Source of the DNA: Pseudomonas sp. HS6
GTDB lineage: Bacteria > Pseudomonadota > Gammaproteobacteria > Pseudomonadales > Pseudomonadaceae
NCBI RefSeq assembly: GCF_023375815.1
Contig: NZ_CP067412.1
Span: 4,960,001 to 5,024,000, forward strand
Length of the DNA: 64,000 nucleotides
Direction: 5' to 3'
In this document: one piece after another, positions 9,723-20,835 of the stretch
Position numbering within the stretch: position 1 is the first letter of the stretch
How the letters are laid out: every line of letters begins with the position of its first letter
Made by a program: the position numbers and the translations under genes
Notes under the pieces: model-generated
Told to the model about the DNA's origin: nothing
The model's database searches: none
The model's input: the letters and a program-made list of their open reading frames with translations, nothing else

Positions 9723-10562
9723 ATGAGCGAAGATCGATCGAGCAACGGGCAGAAGTCATGGCTGGGTAAACTGACCCAGGCTTTTGCCCACGAGCCGAAG
9801 AACCGCCAGGAGCTGCTTGAGCTGCTGCGCGATGCACATCAAAACAAACTGCTGGACAGCGAAGCGCTGGCCATCGTCGAAGGCGCCATCCAGGTGGCTG
9901 ACCTGCAAGTACGCGACATCATGGTGCCGCGCTCGCAGATGATCAGCATCAAGGCGACCCAGACACCCCGCGAATTCCTCCCTGCCGTGGTCGACTCGGC
10001 CCACTCGCGCTACCCGGTCATCGGCGAAAGCCATGACGACGTGATGGGCGTGCTGCTGGCCAAGGATCTGCTGCCGCTGATCCTCAAGGAGAACGGCGAC
10101 AGCTTCAACATCAAGGATCTGCTGCGCCCGGCCACCTTCGTGCCGGAGTCCAAGCGCCTGAACGTGTTGCTGCGTGAGTTCCGCGCCAACCACAACCACA
10201 TGGCCATCGTGATCGACGAATACGGCGGAGTGGCGGGTCTGGTGACCATCGAAGACGTGCTTGAGCAAATCGTCGGCGACATCGAAGACGAACACGACGT
10301 CGAAGAAGACAGCTACATCAAGCCGCTGCCCAGCGGTGATTTCCTGATCAAGGCCCTGACGCCGATCGAGAACTTCAACGAGTTTTTCGACAGCGAATTC
10401 TCCGACGACGAGTTCGACACCGTCGGCGGGCTGGTGATGAGCGCGTTCGGGCACTTGCCAAAACGCAACGAAATCACTGAAATCGGCGCCTATCGTTTCC
10501 GCATCCTGAACGCCGACAGCCGTCGGATTCATTTGCTGCGACTGACGCCCATTGCTCGTTAA
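9723..10562 (+). CDS. corC: CorC/HlyC-type CBS-domain protein
   Basis: 279 residues: a pair of CBS domains (about 65-190, with VRDIMVPRSQM and YGGVAGLVTIEDVLEQIVGD) and a C-terminal CorC/HlyC domain (DEFDTVGGLVMSAFGHLP). There is no membrane part, as in E. coli YbeX/CorC. Proposed roles are magnesium/cobalt efflux and, from its constant ybeZ-ybeY-corC-lnt order, ribosome metabolism. It starts 5 bp after ybeY and ends 14 bp before lnt, so the four genes form one operon. Confidence 0.94.
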   Translation: MSEDRSSNGQKSWLGKLTQAFAHEPKNRQELLELLRDAHQNKLLDSEALAIVEGAIQVADLQVRDIMVPRSQMISIKATQTPREFLPAVVDSAHSRYPVIGESHDDVMGVLLAKDLLPLILKENGDSFNIKDLLRPATFVPESKRLNVLLREFRANHNHMAIVIDEYGGVAGLVTIEDVLEQIVGDIEDEHDVEEDSYIKPLPSGDFLIKALTPIENFNEFFDSEFSDDEFDTVGGLVMSAFGHLPKRNEITEIGAYRFRILNADSRRIHLLRLTPIAR

Positions 10563-10576
10563 ATCTAAGGACTGAA

Positions 10577-12100
10577 ATGCGCTGGACAACCCGCCCCGGC
10601 TGGCCCGGTAACCTGCTGGCCGTGGCGGCCGGTGCAATCACCACCTTCGCGCTGGCACCGTTCGATCTCTGGCCGCTGGCCCTGCTGGCAGTCGGCCTGT
10701 TCTACGCTGGCTTGCGCGAGCTGAGTCCGCGCCAGGCCCTGGGTCGGGGCTGGTGCTTCGGTTTCGGCCTATTCGGCGCCGGCACCAGCTGGATCTACTA
10801 CAGCATCCACCATTTCGGTGGCGCTTCGGTGCTGCTGGCCGGGTTCCTGATGCTGATCTTCACGGCGGCCATTGCCTGGTTCTTCGCCCTCCCCGCTTGG
10901 CTCTGGGCGCGCTGGCTGCGTCGCAATGAGGCGCCACTGGCCGATGCCCTGGCCTTCGCTGCGCTGTGGGTTGGCCAGGAAGCGTTCCGTGGCTGGTTCC
11001 TCACCGGTTTTCCGTGGTTGTATTCCGGTTACAGCCAGCTCGATGGCCCACTTGCCGGGCTCGCGCCAGTGGGCGGCATGTGGCTGGTGTCGTTCGTCCT
11101 GGCGCTGACCGCCGCACTGATCTACAACGCACCGCGCCTGCTGCAAACCGGTCGCAAAGGTTTTATCGCCGCAGGTTTACTGTTGCTGGTCGGGCCGTGG
11201 GTGGCGGGCATCGCACTGAAGGGGCATGCCTGGACCAGCCCCGCCGGTCCCGCGCTGAGTGTCGCCGCGATTCAGGGCAACGTCGCGCAAAGCATGAAAT
11301 GGGACCCGGCCGAACTCAACGCACAACTGGCGCTGTACCGCGACCTGAGCTTCCGTTCGAAACCGGTGGACCTGCTGATCTGGCCTGAAACCGCCGTCCC
11401 GGTGCTCAAGGAGTCCGCCGAGGGCTACCTGAACATGATGGGCAACTTCGCCGCCGAGCGTAAATCGGCGCTGATCACCGGTGTGCCGATTCGCCAGACG
11501 GTGCGTCACGAGAAGCGCTTCTTCAACGGCATCACCGTAGTTGGCGAAGGCGACGGTACTTACCTGAAGCAAAAACTGGTGCCGTTCGGCGAGTACGTAC
11601 CGCTGCAGGACATCTTGCGTGGGCTGATCGCATTTTTCGACCTGCCGATGTCCGACTTCGCCCGCGGCCCTGCCGATCAGGCCTTGTTGCAGGCCAAGGG
11701 TTATCAGATTGCACCGTTCATCTGCTACGAAGTGGTGTACCCGGAGTTTGCTGCAAGCCTGGCGGCACGCAGCGACCTGCTGCTGACCATCAGCAACGAC
11801 ACCTGGTTCGGCACCTCGATCGGCCCTCTGCAACATTTGCAGATGGCGCAGATGCGCGCCCTCGAAGCCGGGCGCTGGATGATTCGAGCCACCAACAACG
11901 GCGTGACCGGCCTGATCAACCCGTTCGGGCAGATTACCGAGCGCATTCCGCAGTTCGAACAAGGCGTGCTCTACGGCGAAGTGGTGCCGATGCATAACCT
12001 GACACCGTATTTGCAATGGCGCTCGTGGCCGCTGATCATCCTGTGCGTGGTGCTGTTTGGCTGGGCACTGATGACTAACCGGATGTCCAAGACCCTTTGA
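10577..12100 (+). CDS. lnt: Apolipoprotein N-acyltransferase
   Basis: Inner-membrane enzyme that adds the third acyl chain to lipoproteins. 507 residues: six or so N-terminal membrane helices (residues 1-210), then a periplasmic nitrilase-like domain with the E271 (WPETAVPV), K331 (YLKQKLVPFGEYVP) and C383 (FICYEVVYPE) triad, and a final membrane helix. Last gene of the ybeZYX-lnt operon, with a GC-rich hairpin after its stop. Confidence 0.97.
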   Translation: MRWTTRPGWPGNLLAVAAGAITTFALAPFDLWPLALLAVGLFYAGLRELSPRQALGRGWCFGFGLFGAGTSWIYYSIHHFGGASVLLAGFLMLIFTAAIAWFFALPAWLWARWLRRNEAPLADALAFAALWVGQEAFRGWFLTGFPWLYSGYSQLDGPLAGLAPVGGMWLVSFVLALTAALIYNAPRLLQTGRKGFIAAGLLLLVGPWVAGIALKGHAWTSPAGPALSVAAIQGNVAQSMKWDPAELNAQLALYRDLSFRSKPVDLLIWPETAVPVLKESAEGYLNMMGNFAAERKSALITGVPIRQTVRHEKRFFNGITVVGEGDGTYLKQKLVPFGEYVPLQDILRGLIAFFDLPMSDFARGPADQALLQAKGYQIAPFICYEVVYPEFAASLAARSDLLLTISNDTWFGTSIGPLQHLQMAQMRALEAGRWMIRATNNGVTGLINPFGQITERIPQFEQGVLYGEVVPMHNLTPYLQWRSWPLIILCVVLFGWALMTNRMSKTL

Positions 12101-12109
12101 AAACCCGCT

Positions 12110-12134
12110 CACTCCCGCGCTCTGCGCGGGAGTG
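12110..12134. terminator. Bidirectional hairpin between lnt and the ydcF-like gene
   Basis: Perfect 11-bp stem CACTCCCGCGC (12110-12120) / GCGCGGGAGTG (12124-12134) with a 3-base loop, lying between two convergent genes. No clear U-tract on the plus strand. Confidence 0.65.
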
Positions 12135-12135
12135 A

Positions 12136-12915
12136 TCAATCGGCGGTGTCATCCCCGCGGTAGAACAGCGAATAGCCGATCTGCCCCACCGCCTCATTCA
12201 TCAGCTGCCCGCTCTGCCAGATCGACTTGAATTCCGGCAGCCAGCCGCCAAACGGCCGGGCATTGTCAGTGCCGAGGAAACCGACCGGCGCCGGCACCAC
12301 TTCGAACCCAGCCTGTTGATAACTCCACACCGCACGCGGCATATGCCAGGCCTGGGTCACCAGCACGATGCGTTTGACGCCTTCCGGCAACAGCATTTTG
12401 GCGCTGAATTCGGCGTTCTCCCACGTGGTGCGACTCTCTCCTTCCTGCCAACGCACCGTCACACCGAAATCATCGCGTAGAGAATCGGCCATCAGCTTGG
12501 CTTCGCTCGGTGGAGTACCGTAATGCAGGCCACCGCTGGTCAGAATCGGCAGCCCTGAGGCCTTGGCCAACCGCGCCGCATAACGCTGCCGCTCCAGTCC
12601 CACGCCAGTCGGCTGATCTTCGCCCCAGGCCAGATCGCCGCGCTCGCGGCCGGAACCCAGCACCACAATCGCATCGGCACGTTGCGCAAGGCTTGTCCAT
12701 GAATCCCGGGGCAACGGCGGTTCGCGCTCCAGGGCCTTGGCGCCCCATTGCACAACCACCGGCAGGCTCATGAGCAGAAAGCCGCCAAATCCCAGGGCAA
12801 AACACAGCCCAGCCAATCGCGGCCGCGAACGTCGCACCCACCAGGCGACGAGCAACAGCAGCAAGAGAAGGCCGGGCGGCAACAGAAGTTGTTTAATGAA
12901 ATAACGAAAAGGCAT
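12136..12915 (-). CDS. YdcF/ElyC-family membrane protein (DUF218)
   Basis: 259 residues with two N-terminal membrane helices (about 10-25 and 33-55), then a DUF218 domain: DAIVVLGSGRERGD, RYAARLAKASGLPILTSGG, and SRTTWENAEFSAKMLL with VLVTQAWHMPRA. This is the arrangement of E. coli ElyC, needed for envelope integrity and lipid-carrier metabolism; the exact reaction of the family is not settled. Convergent with lnt. Confidence 0.85.
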   Translation of the reverse strand: MPFRYFIKQLLLPPGLLLLLLLVAWWVRRSRPRLAGLCFALGFGGFLLMSLPVVVQWGAKALEREPPLPRDSWTSLAQRADAIVVLGSGRERGDLAWGEDQPTGVGLERQRYAARLAKASGLPILTSGGLHYGTPPSEAKLMADSLRDDFGVTVRWQEGESRTTWENAEFSAKMLLPEGVKRIVLVTQAWHMPRAVWSYQQAGFEVVPAPVGFLGTDNARPFGGWLPEFKSIWQSGQLMNEAVGQIGYSLFYRGDDTAD

Positions 12916-13020
12916 CGAGCATCTCCAGAGATGCCCGAAGCCTAAGTGGGTTGATACAGCGCGACAACCAGTAGGGTCGGATCCCGTTGAAAAAGATCCG
13001 CTTTTTGACCTGCCATGCGT

Positions 13021-13344
13021 TTACTTGGCCTGCAGAGTGCGAACCTTGACGGTGTCTCTGCCGGGCGCCTTGTCCTTGAGCCAGATGACTTTGGCCGAAC
13101 GGGGTGCATCGAGTTGCTTCACTGCCTGTGACAGGTATCCGTGGGTTTCACGCTCACTGCGATCCAGATAGGCCTTGACCAGTTCGAACTCGGCGGGGCT
13201 CAAGCCACGCAATTCCAGCTCCAGGGGGCGCTCGTCGCGCAGCCGGACAGCGGTTTTTGCAGCGTCCAGGGCTGTCCCCAAACGATCGATCAACCGCTCG
13301 TACAACTCGGGTTTGGTAACGTTTTTTTGCTGTGACTCCACCAT
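13021..13344 (-). CDS. Small helical protein of unknown function
   Basis: 107 residues beginning MVESQQKNVTKPELYERLID, highly charged and mostly helical, without cysteines, signal peptide or membrane segment. The N-terminal half faintly resembles the helical part of DUF1451 zinc-ribbon proteins (LYERLIDRL... LSPAEFELVKAYLDRSERE), but the zinc ribbon is absent. Divergent from leuS; an equivalent small gene occurs next to leuS in P. aeruginosa. I do not recognise its function. Confidence 0.7.
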   Translation of the reverse strand: MVESQQKNVTKPELYERLIDRLGTALDAAKTAVRLRDERPLELELRGLSPAEFELVKAYLDRSERETHGYLSQAVKQLDAPRSAKVIWLKDKAPGRDTVKVRTLQAK

Positions 13345-13517
13345 CCCTCACCTCATTGAAGATAAGACTCACTCCCCAGTTAGAGCTTAGCTTCGCTGCA
13401 CAAACCGGCTGCACGCCGCGACCAACGGCCCTCGCCGCGATTTTGCCCGGTCAAACGGCTGCAATCAGGGTTTCCCTAGGCCAAGCGCGGTCATGTATGC
13501 TACGGCGCTTCCTGTAA

Positions 13518-16205
<2,688 letters not shown>

Positions 16206-16212
16206 TTGGATC

Positions 16213-16236
16213 GGGCGCCGGGTTTGCCTGGCGCCC
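16213..16236 (+). other. Intercistronic hairpin leuS-lptE
   Basis: GGGCGCC (16213-16219) and GGCGCCC (16230-16236) pair around a 10-base loop, with no U-tract. It is more likely an mRNA processing or attenuation element than a full terminator. Confidence 0.45.
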
Positions 16237-16292
16237 TGTAAAACCTTTCGGGCCGCAAGACCGGCCCACATGGTTTCAAGGGGAGCAACACA

Positions 16293-16898
16293 ATGATCAA
16301 ACGCAATCTGCTGGTGATGGGCCTCGCTGTCCTGTTGAGCGCCTGCGGTTTCCAGCTGCGCGGCACTGGCACCAATGAACTGTCGATCAAGGAGCTCGAT
16401 CTGAGCGCCCGCAACGCCTACGGCGAAACCGTGACGCAACTGCGTCAGTTGCTGGAAGCCAGCGGCGTCAAGATCGTCTCTGGCGCGCCGTACAAGCTCT
16501 ACCTGGCCAATGAGCAGGAATCCCAGCGCATCCTCAGCTACGCTGGCGCCGGCACCACTGGTGAGTATCAGGTGAGCACCGTGCTCAACTACGATATTCG
16601 TGGCGAAAAGAACCTGCTGCTCAAGAGCGACAAGCTTGAAGTACAGAAAGTGTTCATCCACGACGGCAACAACCTGGTGGGCTCCGACCAGGAAGCCAAC
16701 GATGCTCGTCGTGAAACGCGCCGTGAACTGGTACAACGCATGATGCTGCGTCTGCAACAGCTGACGCCGGCCCAACTGGAAGCCTTGCAACAGGCCGCCA
16801 ACGACCGGGCCAAGGCTGAAGCTGACGCACTGGAAGCGGCGCAGAAGGCTGAAGCGGAAACCCCGCGTCAGTCGCCGCTCGAACTGCCTAAGCAGTAA
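16293..16898 (+). CDS. lptE: LPS-assembly lipoprotein LptE
   Basis: Outer-membrane lipoprotein that plugs the LptD barrel and helps insert lipopolysaccharide. 201 residues, with lipoprotein signal MIKRNLLVMGLAVLLSAC (lipidated C18), then GFQLRGTGTNELSIKELDLS and the QLRQLLEASGVKIV / YQVSTVLNYDI core typical of LptE (RlpB). The C-terminus is a charged Ala/Glu-rich extension. Preceded by AAGGGGAGC (about 16278-16286). Sits between leuS and holA as in most gammaproteobacteria. Confidence 0.95.
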   Translation: MIKRNLLVMGLAVLLSACGFQLRGTGTNELSIKELDLSARNAYGETVTQLRQLLEASGVKIVSGAPYKLYLANEQESQRILSYAGAGTTGEYQVSTVLNYDIRGEKNLLLKSDKLEVQKVFIHDGNNLVGSDQEANDARRETRRELVQRMMLRLQQLTPAQLEALQQAANDRAKAEADALEAAQKAEAETPRQSPLELPKQ

Positions 16899-16905
16899 GA
16901 CGATC

Positions 16906-16923
16906 GGGGCGCTCAGGCGCCCC
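16906..16923 (+). other. Intercistronic hairpin lptE-holA
   Basis: GGGGCGC (16906-16912) pairs with GCGCCCC (16917-16923) around a TCAG loop, 14 bp before the holA start. No U-run; possibly damps read-through or affects holA translation. Confidence 0.5.
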
Positions 16924-16937
16924 GTTCGCCGTCTCTT

Positions 16938-17975
16938 ATGAAGCTCGCTCCCGCCCAACTCGGCAAGCACCTGCAAGGCGCTCTTGCGCCGGTCTACATC
17001 ATCAGCGGCGATGACCCGCTGCTGTGCCAGGAAGCTGCCGACGCCATTCGCTCCGCTGCCCGTCAGCAGGGTTTCGACGAACGCCAGGTCTTCGCCGCCG
17101 ACGCCAATTTCGACTGGGGGACGTTGTTGCTGGCTGGTGCAAGCATGTCGCTGTTCGCCGAAAAGCGCCTGCTTGAACTGCGCCTGCCCTCCGGCAAGCC
17201 CGGCGACAAGGGTGCCGCCGCGTTGATCGAATACTGCTCGCGCCCCGCTGAAGACACGGTGCTGCTGATCAGTCTGCCCAAGCTGGACGGCAGCGCGCAG
17301 AAGACCAAGTGGGGCAAGGCGCTGGTCGAGGGTCAGCAGACCCAGTTCATCCAGATCTGGCCGGTGGACGCCAACCAGTTGCCGAGCTGGATCCGTCAGC
17401 GCCTGTCCCAGGCCGGATTGTCGGCCAGTCAGGACGCGGTCGAACTGATTGCTGCGCGGGTTGAAGGCAACCTGCTTGCCGCCGCCCAGGAAATCGAGAA
17501 GCTCAAGCTGATGGCCGAGGGCGGGCAGATCAGCGTCGAAACCGTACAGGCGGCCGTGGCCGACAGTGCGCGGTTCGACGTGTTCGGCCTGACCGACGCG
17601 GTGCTCAACGGCGAACCGGCTCACGCGCTACGCATGCTCGAAGGGCTGCGCGGTGAAGGGGTCGAACCGCCGGTGATTCTCTGGGCGTTGGCGCGGGAGT
17701 TGCGCCTGCTGGCCAATATCTCGTTGCAGTACAGCCAGGGCACGCCGCTGGACAAGTGCTTCAGTCAGGCGAAACCGCCGGTCTGGGACAAACGTAAACC
17801 GTTGATGAGCAAGGCCCTGCAACGCTACTCGGCGCAACGCTGGGCGCAATTGCTGCTCGAGGCCCAGCGCATCGATGCGCAGATCAAGGGTCAGGCTGCC
17901 GGTTCGCCGTGGATGAGCCTGAGCCGATTGGCGCTGTTGATGGCTGGTCAGCGTCTGTCATTGCCCGCCGAATGA
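16938..17975 (+). CDS. holA: DNA polymerase III subunit delta
   Basis: Clamp-loader delta subunit, which opens the beta clamp. 345 residues: N-terminal YIISGDDPLLCQEAADAIR, clamp-contact region SMSLFAEKRLLELRLPSGKP, the AAA-like middle (LIAARVEGNLLAAAQEIEKL) and C-terminal collar helices. ATG 16938 comes 14 bp after the lptE hairpin. A strong terminator follows. Confidence 0.95.
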   Translation: MKLAPAQLGKHLQGALAPVYIISGDDPLLCQEAADAIRSAARQQGFDERQVFAADANFDWGTLLLAGASMSLFAEKRLLELRLPSGKPGDKGAAALIEYCSRPAEDTVLLISLPKLDGSAQKTKWGKALVEGQQTQFIQIWPVDANQLPSWIRQRLSQAGLSASQDAVELIAARVEGNLLAAAQEIEKLKLMAEGGQISVETVQAAVADSARFDVFGLTDAVLNGEPAHALRMLEGLRGEGVEPPVILWALARELRLLANISLQYSQGTPLDKCFSQAKPPVWDKRKPLMSKALQRYSAQRWAQLLLEAQRIDAQIKGQAAGSPWMSLSRLALLMAGQRLSLPAE

Positions 17976-17980
17976 AATAC

Positions 17981-18010
17981 GGGATCGCGCTGTGCGATCC
18001 CGTTTTCTTT
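17981..18010 (+). terminator. Rho-independent terminator after holA
   Basis: GGGATCGC (17981-17988) pairs with GCGATCCC (17994-18001), followed by GTTTTCTTT. Ends the leuS-lptE-holA transcript. Confidence 0.85.
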
Positions 18011-18116
18011 GTACAGACCATTTCCTACAGAACATCCCGCCTTCTATCCTATAGACAGACGCTCGACATCGGCAGATCATTTGCCGCGCAAAACCCACTC
18101 ACTCGCGAGAACCCTC

Positions 18117-18281
18117 ATGAGCAAAAAGCCATCGAAACATGGCCATAACAAGGCCAAATCCATCGTCGCCCAACCCCTGTTCCGCAGCCGCCAGGAACGA
18201 CCCACCAAGGGTAAGGGCAGCTACCGCCGCGAAGCCTTCCAGTCTGACAGCTGGGAGGCTTTTTACTTTCTGGCCGCTTGA
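18117..18281 (+). CDS. arfA: Alternative ribosome-rescue factor ArfA
   Basis: 54-residue basic protein starting MSKKPSKHGHNKAKSIV, with LFRSRQERPTKGKGSYRR before a short hydrophobic end (FYFLAA). This is the ArfA pattern: its tail enters the empty mRNA channel of stalled ribosomes and recruits RF2. A perfect hairpin with a U-run lies inside the reading frame (18234-18265), so most transcripts should lack a stop codon. In E. coli the same logic makes ArfA a backup, because its non-stop mRNA is tagged by tmRNA unless trans-translation fails. Truncation would leave about 40-48 residues. Confidence 0.88.
   Translation: MSKKPSKHGHNKAKSIVAQPLFRSRQERPTKGKGSYRREAFQSDSWEAFYFLAA
18234..18265 (+). terminator. 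Terminator-like hairpin within the arfA reading frame
   Basis: AGCCTTCCAG (18234-18243) and CTGGGAGGCT (18252-18261) form a 10-bp stem with one G-U pair and an 8-base loop, followed directly by TTTTT. It lies 14-16 bp before the arfA stop codon. It could act as an intrinsic terminator or an RNase III site; both give a stop-less mRNA. Confidence 0.8.
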
Positions 18282-18342
18282 AGCGCAGCACCCCTTCCTC
18301 ATGTTAAGGTCTGCACCTGATTCGTATCCTCTGGACCTGTGC

Positions 18343-19665
18343 ATGCCCCTTAGTCTTTCCCGTCGTTGGCCCTTTCGCCAACTGATCGCTGCCACAAGCT
18401 TCATACTGCTTGTCGCCTGCGCGGAAAAACCCACCGCCGCCGACGCTCAACCGCTTCAGACCGCTCCTGTTGCCACGGCCCCTGCGATCGTCCCGCCGGT
18501 AGTGCCGACCGGGGACGACCTCGACCTGCAACCGACCCAGACCTTTGCCGAGTGGCAGGCCGGTTTCCGCAAGGACGCCTTGGCCGCCGGTATTCGCGCC
18601 GACGTCTTTGATCGTGCCTTCGCCAATGTCAGCTTCGACGCCAGCGTGATCCGCGCCGACCGCAGCCAGCCGGAGTTCGCCCGGCCGGTATGGGAATACC
18701 TGGATGGCGCCCTGTCGCCGCTACGAGTGCGTAAAGGCCAGGCGTTGATCAACCAGTACGCCGACATCCTGCAACGCATCGAACAACGCTATGGCGTCGA
18801 TCGCCAGGCGCTGGTGTCGGTGTGGGGGATGGAAAGCAATTTCGGCCAGTTCCAGGGTACCAAATCGGTGATCAATTCCCTGGCGACCCTGGCCTATGAA
18901 GGTCGCCGCCCGGGCTTTGCCCATGCGCAACTGATCGCGGCGCTGCAGATTCTGCAACAGGGCGACATCACGCCGGAGAAAATGCTCGGCTCCTGGGCCG
19001 GTGCCATGGGGCAGACGCAGTTCATCCCGACCACTTACAACACCCACGCGGTGGATTTTGACGGTGACGGTCGGCGTGATATCTGGGGCAGCCCGGCCGA
19101 CGCCTTGGCATCCACTGCGCATTACCTGCAAAGCTCCGGCTGGCAGCGTGGCCAGCCGTGGGGCTTCGAAGTGCAACTGCCGAGCGGTTTCAACTACACC
19201 CTGGCGGACGGTGCTATTCGCAAGAGCGTCGCCGAATGGCGGCAACTGGGTGTGATCCTGCCCAACGGCGGGCAGGCACCGGCCGGTTCCGAGCAACTCT
19301 CAGCCGCTCTGCTGCTGCCAGCCGGCTATCGTGGCCCGGCGTTCCTGATCCTCGACAACTTCCGGGCGATCCTCAAGTACAACAACTCGTCGTCCTATGC
19401 CCTGGCCGTCAGCCTGTTGTCCGAACGCTTCAACGGCGCAGGACTGATCAATGGCACCTGGCCAAAAGATGATCTGCCGCTGAGTCGCACCGAGCGTATC
19501 GAGCTCCAAAACCTGCTGACTGCGCGCAACTACGACGCAGGCACCGCCGACGGCATCATCGGCGCCAACACGCGCAAGGCGATCCGCAGTGCGCAACAAT
19601 CGTTTGGCTGGCCGGCAGACGGTTACCCGACGCACAAGCTGCTGGAAAGCTTGCGTAGCCAGTAA
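18343..19665 (+). CDS. Lytic murein transglycosylase with peptidoglycan-binding domain
   Basis: 440-residue lipoprotein: signal RQLIAATSFILLVAC with lipobox Cys, an SLT_2 (MltB-like) catalytic domain with the catalytic Glu in VSVWGMESNFGQF, AGAMGQTQFIPTTY and VDFDGDGRRDIW, then a C-terminal PG_binding_1 repeat (about 375-435; NLLTARNYDAGTADGIIGAN). It cleaves glycan strands to 1,6-anhydro ends at the outer-membrane inner face. ATG 18343 gives the best signal peptide; 18301 is an alternative start. A terminator follows. Confidence 0.92.
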   Translation: MPLSLSRRWPFRQLIAATSFILLVACAEKPTAADAQPLQTAPVATAPAIVPPVVPTGDDLDLQPTQTFAEWQAGFRKDALAAGIRADVFDRAFANVSFDASVIRADRSQPEFARPVWEYLDGALSPLRVRKGQALINQYADILQRIEQRYGVDRQALVSVWGMESNFGQFQGTKSVINSLATLAYEGRRPGFAHAQLIAALQILQQGDITPEKMLGSWAGAMGQTQFIPTTYNTHAVDFDGDGRRDIWGSPADALASTAHYLQSSGWQRGQPWGFEVQLPSGFNYTLADGAIRKSVAEWRQLGVILPNGGQAPAGSEQLSAALLLPAGYRGPAFLILDNFRAILKYNNSSSYALAVSLLSERFNGAGLINGTWPKDDLPLSRTERIELQNLLTARNYDAGTADGIIGANTRKAIRSAQQSFGWPADGYPTHKLLESLRSQ

Positions 19666-19667
19666 AA

Positions 19668-19704
19668 AAAGACCGCCGCCTCTTCAGGCGGCGGTCTTGT
19701 TTTG
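19668..19704. terminator. Bidirectional terminator, transglycosylase / ldcA-like
   Basis: A-run, then AGACCGCCGCCT pairing with AGGCGGCGGTCT around a TTC loop, then TGTTTTG. Long perfect stem with A-tract and T-tract on opposite sides, so it can stop transcription from both convergent genes. Confidence 0.9.
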
Positions 19705-19712
19705 GGATTCGG

Positions 19713-20660
19713 CTACCGAATCACCACATCCTGCTCCAGCATCAACTCCTTCTTCCCCGCATCCAGCCGAACCAGCGCCCCCATCGGCAACGTCAGGTTC
19801 GGATCACAATGCCCGCTGCGCCAACCCGATAGCACCGGAATCCGCAACGGTTCAAAGGTCTGCTTGAGCAAACGGTTCAAGGCCTCGATGTCCACGCCGG
19901 CCACATCCCCGACCAACACGCCGCGCAATCTGGCCAATTTTCCCGCCAGACGCATCTGGGTCAGCAAGCGGTCGATCCGATACAGCGGCTCGTTGACGTC
20001 CTCGATGAGCAGAATCACCCCTTCGACATCGATTTCGTAAGGCGTGCCCAGGGTCGCGGCGATCATCGCCAGATTGCCGCCCAGCAAACGCCCGTGGGCA
20101 ATGCCGGGCTCTACCGTGGTCAATGGATACGCCACCGGATGACTCAACACACTGCCGGCCTTCAATTGGCCGCGCAGCATGGCGAAGAACGACGTCACCG
20201 TCGGCGGTTCCTTGTCCCCCAGCAAGTCGGCATTCAACAGTGGCCCATGAAAGGTCACGAACCCGGCGTAGCGACTGATGGCCAGATGCAGTGCGGTGAT
20301 GTCGCTGTAGCCAACGAACGGCTTGGCGTTACGGCTCAACAGATCGTAGTCGATCCGGTCCAGCAACCTTGGCGTGCCGTAACCACCCCGCAGGCAAATG
20401 ATCGCATCAACCTCTTCGTCAGCGAACGCGGCGTGCAGATCGTTGAGCCGCACCTCGTCGCTGCCGGCCAGATAACCATCTTTCTCGTAGACGCCGGGGA
20501 ACACCCGCAATCTGTAACCCCGGGCGCGCATCCACTGAACGGCCTTTTCAGTATCCAGCGCACCAGGGCCGGCTGGCGCAATGACGCCTATCAGGCCTTC
20601 CGAGGGCAACGCCGGCACAGGTTTGTGCGGGAAAAGGGTTTGGGTCGGTCGAACAGTCAT
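19713..20660 (-). CDS. ldcA: LD-carboxypeptidase (peptidase S66)
   Basis: 315 residues. Removes the terminal D-Ala from tetrapeptide-bearing muropeptides during peptidoglycan recycling (cytoplasmic). The nucleophile S119 lies in FVGYSDITALH, after the ICLRGGYG segment; Glu and His of the S66 triad lie in the C-terminal half (LLGGNLAMIAATLGTP, SGWRSGHCDPNLTLP). In P. aeruginosa I recall the LdcA gene lying elsewhere, so its place before lipA is a group-specific feature. The gene symbol is by family only. Confidence 0.88.
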   Translation of the reverse strand: MTVRPTQTLFPHKPVPALPSEGLIGVIAPAGPGALDTEKAVQWMRARGYRLRVFPGVYEKDGYLAGSDEVRLNDLHAAFADEEVDAIICLRGGYGTPRLLDRIDYDLLSRNAKPFVGYSDITALHLAISRYAGFVTFHGPLLNADLLGDKEPPTVTSFFAMLRGQLKAGSVLSHPVAYPLTTVEPGIAHGRLLGGNLAMIAATLGTPYEIDVEGVILLIEDVNEPLYRIDRLLTQMRLAGKLARLRGVLVGDVAGVDIEALNRLLKQTFEPLRIPVLSGWRSGHCDPNLTLPMGALVRLDAGKKELMLEQDVVIR

Positions 20661-20777
20661 CCATGAATCTCCCTGTGTGAGGTCGTGCGGACACAGTAGT
20701 CAGGAACGGAGACAAACAGAAGAGGCTCTGTTCCCTCGCAGGTTGCAGGAAAAGTTGCTTGTTGTCGTAGGACGGGC

Positions 20778-20816
20778 AAAAAAATACCCGCCGGGCACTG
20801 AAGCCTCGGCGGGCAT
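20778..20816 (-). terminator. Terminator of lipBA
   Basis: On the minus strand GCCCGCCG pairs with CGGCGGGT around about 14 bases, followed by ATTTTTTT. It lies 20 bp beyond the lipA stop. Confidence 0.85.
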
Positions 20817-20835
20817 TTCCTCATTCAGCGCTGAA

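Noticed and set aside
12978..13005. Hairpin CGGATC/GATCCG with a CTTTTT tail
   Set aside because: Only 6 bp, and no plus-strand gene lies upstream to be terminated; on the minus strand there is no U-tract.
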